NCBI RefSeq assembly: GCF_000378385.1
Contig: NZ_KB899668.1
Location: 112,370-176,369, forward strand
DNA: 64,000 nt
From: Paenibacillus daejeonensis DSM 15491
Lineage (GTDB): Bacteria; Bacillota; Bacilli; Paenibacillales; Paenibacillaceae
Direction of reading: 5' to 3'
Shown here piece by piece: positions 25,972 to 35,362 of the stretch (positions within the stretch are counted from its first letter, which is position 1; the number at the start of each line of letters is the position of its first letter). Under the pieces are notes generated by a model. It ran no database searches. It was given only the letters and a program-made list of their open reading frames with translations, and was not told the DNA's origin. A program made the translations under genes and the position numbers.

Positions 25972-26001
25972 TTGGAGTTTCTTATTTAATCGGAGTATAA
26001 T
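25972..26001 (+). promoter_or_regulatory. Candidate sigma-A promoter of tagO
   Basis: TTGGAG (25972-25977), 18 bp and a perfect TATAAT (25996-26001). Leader of about 25 nt with AGGGGAG. Confidence 0.7.
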
Positions 26002-26033
26002 TCATTCCGGTAGAAACAAAAGGGGAGTTGGAG

Positions 26034-27179
26034 ATGTCTGTGAGCGTTATTTATATTATGGGATTTGTCATCGCACTCGTATTGGCGTTATCCTTGACGC
26101 CGCTCGTCAAGACCTTTGCATTTAAAATTGGAGCGATTGACAAACCGAATTACCGCAAAGTGCATACGCGCATCATGCCTCGCTTGGGCGGGCTCGCCAT
26201 CTATGCTGCTTTTATCGGAGCTGTATTGGCGGTACTGCCATTTGTGCCGGAGGGCATGCTTAGCCGTTATGATATGAATTTGATTTTTGCCACTATGGCA
26301 GGCGGTACAATTATCGTCCTGCTAGGCGCGCTTGATGACCGGATTGAATTGTCGGCTAAGGTCAAGCTGCTTGGTCAGATTATCGCAGCCTGTGTCGTTG
26401 TCTTCGGCTTCGGCGTCAAGATCGACCTGGTCAACATTCCATTCGGTGCCAACATGCAGCCGATTGCGGACTGGTTGAGCATTCCGCTGACTATCTTCTG
26501 GATTGTTGGGGTGACCAACGCCATCAATTTAATTGATGGTCTGGATGGTCTGGCTGCAGGTGTATCGGGTATCGCGATTGGCACAATCCTCGTTATGGCC
26601 TTTGTTATGGGCTTTGAGCCGACGATCTTGCTGAGCTGTGTGTTATTGGGCGGGATTGTAGGATTTCTGTTCTTCAATTTCCATCCGGCCAAGATATTTA
26701 TGGGGGACTCAGGATCACTATTCCTGGGCTTCTGTCTCGCGACCCTGTCGATGATCGGCTTCAAGCAGGTCACGATCGTATCGTTCGTGACGCCGCTCTT
26801 GATCATTGGGGTGCCTTTGTCTGATACCTTCTTCGCCATCGTACGTCGTTGGATCAACAAGAAGCCGATCTTTGCTCCGGACAAAGGCCATTTGCATCAC
26901 CGTCTGCGCGACCTTGGCTTCAGCCATCGTCGCACGGTACTGATCATTTACGGAATTGCCGCATTCTTCGGATGCTGTGCCATCGTTCAATCAACCATTG
27001 TCCAATCGCCAGCGGCGAACTGGATTACCTTCGGGGTTATCGTCATTCTGACGATCTTGCTGCAGATCGGGGCCGAGCTCATCGGCATTGTCGACAAGAC
27101 GCGTCGGCCCGTCATCAACTTCATCCAGCGCAAGCTGCTGAAGCTGAGCCCCGAACCTGCACGACAAAATAAGTCTTAG
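26034..27179 (+). CDS. tagO: Undecaprenyl-phosphate N-acetylglucosaminyl 1-phosphate transferase (TagO/WecA family)
   Basis: Polytopic membrane enzyme of 381 aa that starts teichoic acid and secondary-wall-polymer synthesis by moving GlcNAc-1-P to undecaprenyl phosphate. About ten transmembrane helices. Catalytic motifs: GALDDRIELSAKVKLLGQ (DD motif), INLIDGLDGLAAGVSG, FLFFNFHPAKIFMGDSGSL and the cytoplasmic HLHHRL. ATG 26034 lies 6 bp after AGGGGAG; a TTG at 26028 in the same frame is less likely. It has its own promoter candidate and terminator, so it can be expressed apart from csaB-tagA. Confidence 0.94.
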   Translation: MSVSVIYIMGFVIALVLALSLTPLVKTFAFKIGAIDKPNYRKVHTRIMPRLGGLAIYAAFIGAVLAVLPFVPEGMLSRYDMNLIFATMAGGTIIVLLGALDDRIELSAKVKLLGQIIAACVVVFGFGVKIDLVNIPFGANMQPIADWLSIPLTIFWIVGVTNAINLIDGLDGLAAGVSGIAIGTILVMAFVMGFEPTILLSCVLLGGIVGFLFFNFHPAKIFMGDSGSLFLGFCLATLSMIGFKQVTIVSFVTPLLIIGVPLSDTFFAIVRRWINKKPIFAPDKGHLHHRLRDLGFSHRRTVLIIYGIAAFFGCCAIVQSTIVQSPAANWITFGVIVILTILLQIGAELIGIVDKTRRPVINFIQRKLLKLSPEPARQNKS

Positions 27180-27192
27180 CTCTTATTCTTTT

Positions 27193-27231
27193 GCCTTGGT
27201 CCGATACACGGACCAGGGCTTTTTTATTTTT
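27193..27231 (+). terminator. Intrinsic terminator of tagO
   Basis: CCTTGGTCCG and CGGACCAGGG form a stem around a short loop, followed by CTTTTTTATTTTT. Confidence 0.9.
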
Positions 27232-27412
27232 GCAGCCCATTCTAAAAAATCGTACCTCCATAACCGATAACATAGGTACAATACCTGCACGCCGGGCGTT
27301 ACCCGTTATGCAGGCAGAGGGGGAACGCGATTCGATTTTTGCCGGCCCGTACCTGATGAACCGACGAAATGGATATGCGTGAGCACGTTGCACGTATGCG
27401 ATAAAATTATGC

Positions 27413-27435
27413 TTTCGAAGGCGTTTCCTTCGAAA
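27413..27435 (+). other. Leader hairpin just upstream of a ribosome-binding site
   Basis: TTTCGAAGG and CCTTCGAAA form a perfect 9-bp stem with a 5-nt loop, 6 bp before TAGGAGG of the following SLH gene. Without a T-run it is more likely an mRNA stabilising or translation-control element than a terminator. Confidence 0.5.
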
Positions 27436-27452
27436 ACTTTTAGGAGGACCAC

Positions 27453-30400
27453 ATGTTAAAAAAAGCACTCTCAGTTCTAATGGCCGTGGCGCTGCTCCTG
27501 ACGATCGCGCCGGTCTATCCCGCGCAGGTAGAAGCGAATACGTCGCGGAATTTTGTATTTAACAATGAACAATACACTTCCGGCACACCGAGAATCACAA
27601 CCAATGAACGCGTCACGCTAAACGGTACAATCAACAATGTCATTGGCAGTACGATTACGTACAGTGTATACCAGATCTCTCTCACCAATGGCCAGGAGAC
27701 GATACTGAACCGCAATGAAAATCAAACCACCAATATTTCACTCAGCGGCAGCAGTATTACCATCCTGAATGTCCAACTGTTCCCCGGTCTTAACAAGATT
27801 ACCTTCAAGGGAGCACAAGGCAGCGCTGAGGTGACGGATTCAATCTATATTGAATACCGCAACAGTCCAACGCTTTTTAATTTGATGGCAAATCTGGACG
27901 GTCTGCAATACGAAATTCAAGAGCATGGTACAACAGTGGTGCATTCTACACCATCACAAGGCAGAGCCAGTGCAGATATCAGCATTAGCGGTAAAGCGCC
28001 AAACGCAGAGCGTGTAACGGTTATTGTTAATAATCGAAGCTATACGTACGCAGTTAACAGTATCAATGACTGGAACTTTGTTGCGGCGCCGGTGAATATC
28101 GTCAAAGGGAAGAATACGGTGACGATTCGCGTCTTCAACAATAATCAGACTGTAGAAACGACAAGAGATATTGCTTTCTATAACGGAACCGTGACTTTCT
28201 TTGACATGAATCTCAAGCATGATAACGGTTCAGCAAGTCTGGAGAATAATCCGAACTTTTCTGTTCCTAATACTAATCTGACGCTAGAAGGCAAGGTTAT
28301 AGTTCCACTGCTCTACGATCAGGCCACCAATGCACACACGCCAACGATCCCGAATGCCGGATTGCAGTACCGTCTGGGGAACACTGGCGCGTTTACGGCA
28401 ATTCCAGGCACGATCCAGATGGACCCAGTAGGAACTGTTCTCAGACCCAATGACCGGTTTATGACGCTTACATATGCCATTCCATTATCAGGAGCAAACT
28501 TGACGTTTGATACCCGGCATACGATTCAGTTCCAGGGGATGAACCTGGTTAAGGTGCCGGCTGGAACCGACCTGTCGGATGTATATTCATTTACACTGCG
28601 TAATAGTGGATTGGCTTACATCGAAGATATTAACTATTTGCCGGGGTTCACTGGCACGACAACTAACGGTCAACTGGAAACCATGCAGGGCTCTGATATT
28701 GAGAATGCCGATATTTTCTCGCTGCCCATGGGTATTGAGGTATTGATCGGGAACTATCAGAACTGGACCACTCCGCCGGCTAATCTGGTCACCATTCAAA
28801 GCGTTCGTGATGCGGCCGGTACGGTTCACACCGTGGGGAGTAACAGCGGTGTTTTGAACGATCCGACTCATAAATTTAGTTATATTCAGCGTGAGGTTGG
28901 ATACGTAACGCAACGAAATATCGATGGGGTGGAGCAGCGTTTCCTGCGCGTGTTCCTGGAGGTGCGCAAGCTGCCGTCTGCTGGACAGCAGACCCTTAAC
29001 ATCCGACTCAATAATAGCAATGCCTCGACAGACGTTTATGCAGCACCAATTACCCTGCTCTACGGCCCGTATGCGAATTTTACTCGTCTACTGGATACCA
29101 TGTCTGTAAGTTACGACACGACACTGCAATCCGGACCGGGCCAGCAATTCCTGATTCAAAACCAGTTGGACCGCTTCCGTGGAGAACTGCTGAATATTGC
29201 CAACCCGAATGATATCGTCTATGAATCGTCTGCAGACGGACCGCAAACGGTATTCATGTATATTAATAACACGCACATCCTGCTGAGGCAGGAAGAAACA
29301 ACCAACCGGGCCAAGTTCATCATCAAAGATGCTGCTGAAGAGTCTAAAGCGTTCAACGCGCTCTTCAAATCCGGTGACAATACTATTCGATTCGTGTTCC
29401 GCACGGCAAGAAACAACTATGAACGCAGTATGAAGCTGACGCTTGTTCCGACCAATCTGCCGCAGATTCCGGCGGAGAACACGGATGGTGTATATCCATA
29501 TAGTATTGGGCTGCAAAGGCCAACACCGAACGATCCCAAGTTCCCGCTCTCCGGAAATGTGTTTACAACAAAAGAAGCAGAGATGAACGTCTACGGTACC
29601 TTTGATTTTATTGATTTGGGAACAAGTGTGCAGGCTGTAATCAACAAGCTGGACACGATGAATGCGGATCGCAAAAATTATATGATTCGCATTTCCACTG
29701 CTGGTGAACCGGACATTAACTGGTCTCTGGAGAATTCATTTGTAACCATTTCTGCCAATGAATCTGAACATAATCAGGTCGTCGGCGGTTCGGTCACGGT
29801 ACCGGGCCTGACAGTGCAGTATGACTTGGCCAAACAGAGCTTCTCTTTCATTCTGCCCAACCAACAGCTGCCTATCGACGGTAGTCCGAAGGTTTACACA
29901 ATCACGGTATTCAACAGCGGAGAGACGGGCCCTCGGGCGACATATCGTTTGGAGATTAATCCGACGACAATCCCGTATACGGTGCTGGCCCCGATCCTGG
30001 AGAAACGAATCATGAATCAGAACTTTGTTGAAGTGGTGATTGCTTCACCAGGTGCCGAGAGCATTAATATTAACAAAGTGGAAGCCCGCAAGATCACTTA
30101 CCTCGATTACAGCCGACTAGAGGATGGACAGCCACGACTCATTCCAGCCTTCAGTGCGCTTGTTACAGATCTTAGAGGCGGAAGGGATACCCGGATTGAC
30201 CTGATTATCCGTAGGGGCAATGATGAGATTAAGGATTATTTCAACGTGAAATATGTGCCGGAGTCGATCCCGGGTCATCAGATTATGGAGACGATGAAAA
30301 ACTCCCATAAGCTGTTTGATAATCAATTGACGTTGAGCTTTGATCGGAATACGAATTTAATCCGCACCGATTATAATGTGCCGGATAATCTTAAAGGCCA

Positions 30401-31550
30401 AGTTTATAATGGTCATAAATTATTGTTTGCTATAGCAAACCCTGTAGATGGCGTTGTAGACCGTCATGATTTTCAATCCGTACCCGCCAATTATGACCTG
30501 GACTTGTCACTTGGAAAAGTACTGTTCGGCGCTAGCTTTCCGCAGCGGTATATCAAGTCTAGTCCTGTCTATTGGATCGATCCAGGCCAAGCGGATGACG
30601 CGACCACTCCGGGTGTGTATGATCCAATTGATGCAGGTGTGGACCCCTATCCGTTCTCTAGGGAGCAAGGGGTAACCCAGCGTTATTATTTCTCTCGTGC
30701 GAACGACCGGGAGCTGGTTCCGTCCAAACGCGGTTCGTTGACCCTCGCTTACGATCCGTCGATCCGTCAGGGTGCAGGCACGATGGTTACCGTATTCCGT
30801 TTTGACGCTTTCACGCAGCAATGGGAGAATATTGGTGGCGTTGTTGACGACCGTAAGAATACCATTACTGTGCCATTCGATAGATTTGGATACTATACGG
30901 TCGCCAAATTGAGTTATGGCTTCAATGACATTACTGATCATCCTTATGCAAGAGAAGCGATGGAGGCCATCTTCACCAAAGGTGTGATGAACGCGATTGA
31001 TCCTAGCGGCATGTTTGGTGGCGATCAGTATGTGACCCGTGCCGAGTTTGCCCGCATGATCGTACGTGCACTTGAGATGCCGCTCAACTATGATGGGGCC
31101 AATCACTTTGATGATGTGCCGAATATGGGCAACGCGATTAATATGAATGCGATTTGGGATTATCGCTATATTGAAACCGCGGCTCGTTCAGGTTTTACAA
31201 GAGGGACGCGTCCGCGCGCATTCGACCCAGAGTCCCCTATCGTCCGTCAGGACGCAGCGGTCATGCTTGCCAAGGCGCTGAACATGAAACTAGAGACGGA
31301 TGCATCTAAGGTTCGTTCAGGCTTGCAGAAGGCGTTCAGAGACGAGGGTGCGATGGACTTCTATGCGGCGCCGTCTATTCTGGCGATCCAGAAGAAAGCA
31401 TTCATCCAGGGTGCACCTGTAGATATTAATGATCCAGCTCGGGGTAATGTGTTCCAACCGAAGGCGAGGCTGTTGCGCAGTGATGCTGCCATTATTATCG
31501 CTAAGGTTATGGCGGATGTGAAAAAGCTGCCGAAGTTGTATACTCAGTAG
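27453..31550 (+). CDS. Very large secreted SLH-anchored surface protein
   Basis: 1365 aa. The signal peptide is about 1-30 (VYPAQVEA). The bulk (about 35-1050) is beta-rich with repeated short modules such as ERVTLNGTI, APNAERVTVIVNNRSYTYAV and NTVTIRVFNNNQTVE, resembling Ig-like or PKD-type folds without a clear family. An IPVIY-like link leads to three C-terminal SLH domains from about 1157: the first keeps VTRAEFARMI, while the second (VRQDAAVML) and third (LRSDAAIII) have diverged from TRAE. Being next to tagO and before the S-layer gene, it is probably a second wall-anchored layer or adhesin component. RBS TAGGAGG. Cargo function unknown. Confidence 0.88.
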   Translation: MLKKALSVLMAVALLLTIAPVYPAQVEANTSRNFVFNNEQYTSGTPRITTNERVTLNGTINNVIGSTITYSVYQISLTNGQETILNRNENQTTNISLSGSSITILNVQLFPGLNKITFKGAQGSAEVTDSIYIEYRNSPTLFNLMANLDGLQYEIQEHGTTVVHSTPSQGRASADISISGKAPNAERVTVIVNNRSYTYAVNSINDWNFVAAPVNIVKGKNTVTIRVFNNNQTVETTRDIAFYNGTVTFFDMNLKHDNGSASLENNPNFSVPNTNLTLEGKVIVPLLYDQATNAHTPTIPNAGLQYRLGNTGAFTAIPGTIQMDPVGTVLRPNDRFMTLTYAIPLSGANLTFDTRHTIQFQGMNLVKVPAGTDLSDVYSFTLRNSGLAYIEDINYLPGFTGTTTNGQLETMQGSDIENADIFSLPMGIEVLIGNYQNWTTPPANLVTIQSVRDAAGTVHTVGSNSGVLNDPTHKFSYIQREVGYVTQRNIDGVEQRFLRVFLEVRKLPSAGQQTLNIRLNNSNASTDVYAAPITLLYGPYANFTRLLDTMSVSYDTTLQSGPGQQFLIQNQLDRFRGELLNIANPNDIVYESSADGPQTVFMYINNTHILLRQEETTNRAKFIIKDAAEESKAFNALFKSGDNTIRFVFRTARNNYERSMKLTLVPTNLPQIPAENTDGVYPYSIGLQRPTPNDPKFPLSGNVFTTKEAEMNVYGTFDFIDLGTSVQAVINKLDTMNADRKNYMIRISTAGEPDINWSLENSFVTISANESEHNQVVGGSVTVPGLTVQYDLAKQSFSFILPNQQLPIDGSPKVYTITVFNSGETGPRATYRLEINPTTIPYTVLAPILEKRIMNQNFVEVVIASPGAESININKVEARKITYLDYSRLEDGQPRLIPAFSALVTDLRGGRDTRIDLIIRRGNDEIKDYFNVKYVPESIPGHQIMETMKNSHKLFDNQLTLSFDRNTNLIRTDYNVPDNLKGQVYNGHKLLFAIANPVDGVVDRHDFQSVPANYDLDLSLGKVLFGASFPQRYIKSSPVYWIDPGQADDATTPGVYDPIDAGVDPYPFSREQGVTQRYYFSRANDRELVPSKRGSLTLAYDPSIRQGAGTMVTVFRFDAFTQQWENIGGVVDDRKNTITVPFDRFGYYTVAKLSYGFNDITDHPYAREAMEAIFTKGVMNAIDPSGMFGGDQYVTRAEFARMIVRALEMPLNYDGANHFDDVPNMGNAINMNAIWDYRYIETAARSGFTRGTRPRAFDPESPIVRQDAAVMLAKALNMKLETDASKVRSGLQKAFRDEGAMDFYAAPSILAIQKKAFIQGAPVDINDPARGNVFQPKARLLRSDAAIIIAKVMADVKKLPKLYTQ

Positions 31551-31567
31551 TCTATAGTAAGGTATGG

Positions 31568-31601
31568 GGCGGCTATTCCAATAGGATTAGCCGCCTTGTT
31601 G
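31568..31601 (+). terminator. Terminator of the 1365-aa SLH protein gene
   Basis: GGCGGCTA and TAGCCGCC pair fully around a 12-nt loop, followed by TTGTT. Confidence 0.8.
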
Positions 31602-31757
31602 CATTCTATTACCAAAATGCGGTATAATCACAAAACCGTGTCTGAATCTGAGAATTTCCAAATGAAGTTCTTTTCATAGATTTAGAGGTTCTCAGAATTC
31701 TCTGCGACCTTGCGGAGATGACTGGCACATATTTTTTTTGTTGGTAAATGTTTCTCA

Positions 31758-31786
31758 ATGACGAAACGCGGGTAACAAGCTATACT
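31758..31786 (+). promoter_or_regulatory. S-layer promoter candidate P1
   Basis: ATGACG (31758-31763), 17 bp, TATACT (31781-31786). Sigma-A type. Confidence 0.5.
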
Positions 31787-31988
31787 AGGTTTCGACAACA
31801 TACATAATGTGAAGTCATTACCAACGCTAGCGAAACCCACCAAGTGTTACATAGTTTTGAACAGTGAGAATGCCATTAAAAAAAATTCAAAGTTTTTTTC
31901 TCGGAATCGCAACTTTTCTGAATCCCCTGCGTTTATATACATGGAGTCGCACAGAGCGGCCCATAACGCAAGGTTTCTGAAAATGTGC

Positions 31989-32017
31989 TTTACGGTAGGA
32001 TGTGCCCATTGTATAAT
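31989..32017 (+). promoter_or_regulatory. S-layer promoter candidate P2 (strongest)
   Basis: TTTACG (31989-31994), exactly 17 bp and a perfect TATAAT (32012-32017). Confidence 0.75.
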
Positions 32018-32120
32018 GTTCTAGTGGCATGCGATTCTACCATATTTTTCTACGCTAGTTTACAAGTTTCTGCGACATGATCTTACATAATGGTTAGGAA
32101 CATGCCACGCAGACATTCTT

Positions 32121-32126
32121 TATAAT
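32121..32126 (+). promoter_or_regulatory. S-layer promoter candidate P3 (-10 only)
   Basis: A perfect TATAAT, but no convincing -35 hexamer at 16-18 bp. It would start just before the upstream ribosome site. Confidence 0.3.
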
Positions 32127-32141
32127 ATCGCGCTCAACTCT

Positions 32142-32165
32142 GGGAAGGGGGTGAATCGGCCGATG
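32142..32165 (+). promoter_or_regulatory. Upstream ribosome site and in-frame alternative start of the S-layer gene
   Basis: GGGAAGGGGGTGA (32142-32154) precedes ATG 32163 by about 9 bp. The frame runs without a stop into the S-layer gene, adding MRETSHHIARQDSQHPKHFR and six more residues. A GTG at 32151 is also in frame. Tandem start sites have been described for the Bacillus brevis cell-wall protein gene. Confidence 0.55.
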
Positions 32166-32240
32166 AGGGAAACGAGCCATCACATTGCAAGACAAGACTC
32201 TCAACATCCGAAACATTTTAGAGGAGATGAACAAAAGGTT

Positions 32241-35200
32241 ATGAAAAAAAGTTTATCCTTGCTTTTGGCCATCGCTATGGTGTTCTCCATGTTTGCAGCC
32301 GTAGCGTCTGCAGCTGAAACCCCACAAGAACGTTTTGACGTTCTGAAAGAAGCTGGCATCTTTGAAGGTTATCCAGATGGATCTGCTGGTCTGGAGCGCC
32401 AAATGACTCGTGCAGAATTCTCCAAAGTTCTTGCACTGCTGACTGACGCACCTTCTAACCCTTCTGCTAATACTTACACTGATGTGCCTGCAACTCACTG
32501 GGCTTCCGAGTTTATCGGAGCTGTTACAGCTGCTGGCCTGATGAACGGCGTTGGACTGAACAAGTTCGACCCTAACGGTACTGTTACTGTAGAGCAAGTC
32601 GCTGCTACCCTGGTTCGTGCACTGGGTCTCGACGAAGCTTCCGGTAACCTGACTGGTACTTACAGCCCTTGGGCACAAGGCTACATTGTAGCTGCTCAAC
32701 AAGCTGGCCTGCCAATCGAAGGTCCTAACTACAAAGCAAACGCTCTGCGTTCTGTGCTTGTAGACAATGCTTACACTGTATGGGTACTGTCTTCCGTACA
32801 AGTAACTGCAACTGAAGTAATCGACGAGAACACAGTCGAAGTTACTTTCTCCGATGGCGAGAAAGTTGAAGTTGAGCTGACAACTGCACTGGTTCCTAAC
32901 CAAGCTACTAACGTAACTGTTAAATACCTGGGCGTTGACTTCGTAGTTTCTGTAACTCTGGAGCAAGGTACTGTTGAAGCCGCTGCTATCGGCGCTAACA
33001 AGATCGAAGTTAAATTCAACCGTGCTGTAAACCCTTCTGATGTTACAGTTAACCTGCGTCGCGCAAACAACACTGTTAACATTCAAGAAAGAGTATGGGC
33101 TTCGGACAACAGATCCGTTGTTCTGCAAACTAGCTCCAAATTCGTTGCTGGTACTTATACTGTTTCCGTAACTGGAATCGAGTCTGAAGCAATCGAGCGT
33201 GAACTGACACTCGAAGCTGAAAAAGTAGCTTCCGTAGACATCCTGTCTGACGTTGCATCGCTGTCCGGTCCTGCCGGCAACACTGGTGCAAGCGTATCGG
33301 TTGGTTACCAAGTACTTAACCAATACGGTGAGGACATTTCTGCTACTACTCAATTGAACGCTAATACTACTATCGGTACAATTGCTACTAACCCTGTTTC
33401 CGGTAGAACATTGACAATCAATGCGTCTTCTGCAAATGCTCCTTTCCAAATTGGTCAAACGTTGGCTGTTACATTGATTCACGTTCCTACTTCCACTGTT
33501 GAAACAGCAACTCTGACTGTTTCTGCAGAAGCTAGAGTATCGCAAATCAGCGTAGAAAGACTGGCTGGTCCAGCTAACACTACTCTGACTGCGGATACTG
33601 CTAACCCTAGCGATTTCTACCTGGTAATCAATGCAAAAGATCAATACGGTGCAGCTGTAACTGATGTTACTAAATTGAAAGAGCAAGTTCTGGTTAGTGT
33701 TTCTAACACTGCAGTAGCATCTGTAAATGGCTACAGCAATAACCAAGCTACTTTCACAACTGCTAACATCAATGGCGTAAACACTCCTGTTCTGCGTCTG
33801 AGCACGCCTAACACTAACGGTCGTCTGACTGCTGGTAACTCTGTTGTTACTCTGATTGCTACTGGTCCTGGCGCACAAACTGCTAGCTTCACAATTGAAG
33901 TTGGTCAAGGTCTGCGTTCTGACACTGTAACATTCACGCCTCCAGGTAGCGTTGCTGCTGGTGAAGTGGTTCGCGTACCAGTTGTCGTAACTGACCTTGC
34001 TGGTAACGAAATTACTAACACTACTGTTCTGAACAGCGTTAGCAACGATAACTACATCGGCGTACGTGTAACTCCTACACCTAGCTATACTGGTTTCAAC
34101 GGTACTTTCGTTCGTGAGAACAACCAAACATACTACCGTTTCACTGCACCAACTACGACAGGCGTTCTTAACCTGACTGCACTGTCCAGCACGTTCAAAG
34201 CAACAAACCTGCAAATCAACATTCAAGACGCAGCTGTACCTAATGTAATCACTGGTATTAAAGACGTTAACCGCGTGATCTTCGATGGTCAAACGGTAAC
34301 TCTGGACACTGGTAAACTGGTTATTGAAGATCAATATGGTCGTGTGATCAACAGCCCAGCATTGAACGCTGCTGATACTACTGGAAACTACAAAGTAGTT
34401 GTAACTGGCGGTAACGGCGATTACATCGAACGTACTGGTAATACAATTGCTTCTGGTTCTTCTGTAACTCTTGAGGCATCTGGACGTGGTTCTGAAACGT
34501 TGACTTTCGCTGTTGAAAGATACAACGGAACTGCTTGGGTTGCTGTACCAGGTAGCGCAACAACTGTTCAATTCCGTTCCGTAACTCAAGCTGATCTGGG
34601 TAACTACGGTGTAGATCCAGTTGGAAGAGTGTTTACTCAAGCAGCTGCTGGAGTAACTCAATACAACAAAACACTGAACGTGTTTGGTCTTACTTCTGAC
34701 CAACAAAAAGTAACTCTGCCTTCTGATCTGTACAATGCGGTTGCACAAAACAGTAATGTAACAATCAGTGATTCTGGCGCACTCACTATCACTGGTGCAG
34801 CAACTGGAACAACTGGTGGTATCTACCCTAACGATTCTACAAATGAAGTTACAACAAGTGTGCGTGTAACTATCAACGCTACTGGTCAAGCTATCGATGC
34901 TGAATTGATTGCTTCCCGTGTAGCTCCAGCTGTTGAAACACTTGCTGCTGACGGTACTGTAACAATTGGTGCTGGTAACTTCAGCTTCGGTTCGATTGCT
35001 GACAAAGTAAGAGCAACTGATCAATACGGTGTAAGAGCTACAGTTAATGCTGATGGAATTACATTCCCTGGTCAAGCAACTGTACGTGCTCTGATTAACA
35101 TCACTGATCTGGTTAACGCTGGTGGATCTACTACTCCAGTAATCACAGGCAATGGTACTACCAATGCTACTATTGCTGGTCTGGAGTCTGGCGATTCCTT

Positions 35201-35258
35201 CACAGTAACTCTGACAATCAACGGTAAAACATCTACAACTCGCGTTAACGTTCAGTAA
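32241..35258 (+). CDS. Major S-layer protein with N-terminal SLH domains
   Basis: 1005 aa from ATG 32241. The signal peptide is 1-24 (cleavage after VASA). Three SLH domains follow (about 27-70, 82-130, 140-185); the first has MTRAEFSKVLALL, the others are degenerate. The remaining 800 residues are Thr/Val/Ala/Asn-rich, beta-structured and cysteine-free, as in self-assembling S-layer proteins. Codon use is extreme (GCT, ACT, GTT/GTA, CTG, AAC) and unlike its GC-richer neighbours, the mark of very high expression. Codons TTA, CTA and TCA are absent after Leu5. The SD here is AGGAGATGA at long spacing. A second in-frame ATG at 32163 with a better SD would add 26 residues before the signal peptide. 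Anchoring should need CsaB. Confidence 0.95.
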   Translation: MKKSLSLLLAIAMVFSMFAAVASAAETPQERFDVLKEAGIFEGYPDGSAGLERQMTRAEFSKVLALLTDAPSNPSANTYTDVPATHWASEFIGAVTAAGLMNGVGLNKFDPNGTVTVEQVAATLVRALGLDEASGNLTGTYSPWAQGYIVAAQQAGLPIEGPNYKANALRSVLVDNAYTVWVLSSVQVTATEVIDENTVEVTFSDGEKVEVELTTALVPNQATNVTVKYLGVDFVVSVTLEQGTVEAAAIGANKIEVKFNRAVNPSDVTVNLRRANNTVNIQERVWASDNRSVVLQTSSKFVAGTYTVSVTGIESEAIERELTLEAEKVASVDILSDVASLSGPAGNTGASVSVGYQVLNQYGEDISATTQLNANTTIGTIATNPVSGRTLTINASSANAPFQIGQTLAVTLIHVPTSTVETATLTVSAEARVSQISVERLAGPANTTLTADTANPSDFYLVINAKDQYGAAVTDVTKLKEQVLVSVSNTAVASVNGYSNNQATFTTANINGVNTPVLRLSTPNTNGRLTAGNSVVTLIATGPGAQTASFTIEVGQGLRSDTVTFTPPGSVAAGEVVRVPVVVTDLAGNEITNTTVLNSVSNDNYIGVRVTPTPSYTGFNGTFVRENNQTYYRFTAPTTTGVLNLTALSSTFKATNLQINIQDAAVPNVITGIKDVNRVIFDGQTVTLDTGKLVIEDQYGRVINSPALNAADTTGNYKVVVTGGNGDYIERTGNTIASGSSVTLEASGRGSETLTFAVERYNGTAWVAVPGSATTVQFRSVTQADLGNYGVDPVGRVFTQAAAGVTQYNKTLNVFGLTSDQQKVTLPSDLYNAVAQNSNVTISDSGALTITGAATGTTGGIYPNDSTNEVTTSVRVTINATGQAIDAELIASRVAPAVETLAADGTVTIGAGNFSFGSIADKVRATDQYGVRATVNADGITFPGQATVRALINITDLVNAGGSTTPVITGNGTTNATIAGLESGDSFTVTLTINGKTSTTRVNVQ

Positions 35259-35270
35259 TCTGTTTGACAA

Positions 35271-35296
35271 AAGAGCCCTTCGGGGCTCTTTTTTTA
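35271..35296 (+). terminator. Intrinsic terminator of the S-layer gene
   Basis: AAGAGCCC and GGGCTCTT pair around a TTCG tetraloop, followed by TTTTT. Very stable. Confidence 0.95.
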
Positions 35297-35362
35297 TTTG
35301 CTTCGAAACAAAGTGCAGGCCTGCAACGTCTAATCAGGTAGAATATTGCAGGAGGAATGTAT

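Larger units (their letters stand above)
31602..32240 (+). other. Long regulatory leader of the S-layer gene
   Basis: About 640 bp between the upstream terminator and the S-layer start, with no supportable independent gene. It holds up to three promoter candidates, short inverted repeats around 31694-31716 (CAGAATTCTCTG, then CTCTGCG with TGCGGAG) and a strong upstream ribosome site (32142-32153). From the middle promoter the untranslated leader would be about 215 nt, consistent with the long, stable leaders known for S-layer mRNAs. Confidence 0.7.

Noticed and set aside
32253-35270. 1005-codon open frame on the minus strand across the S-layer gene
   Set aside because: It is codon-aligned with the S-layer gene and is explained by missing TTA/CTA/TCA codons. 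The translation is Ser/Cys-rich nonsense with no ribosome site.
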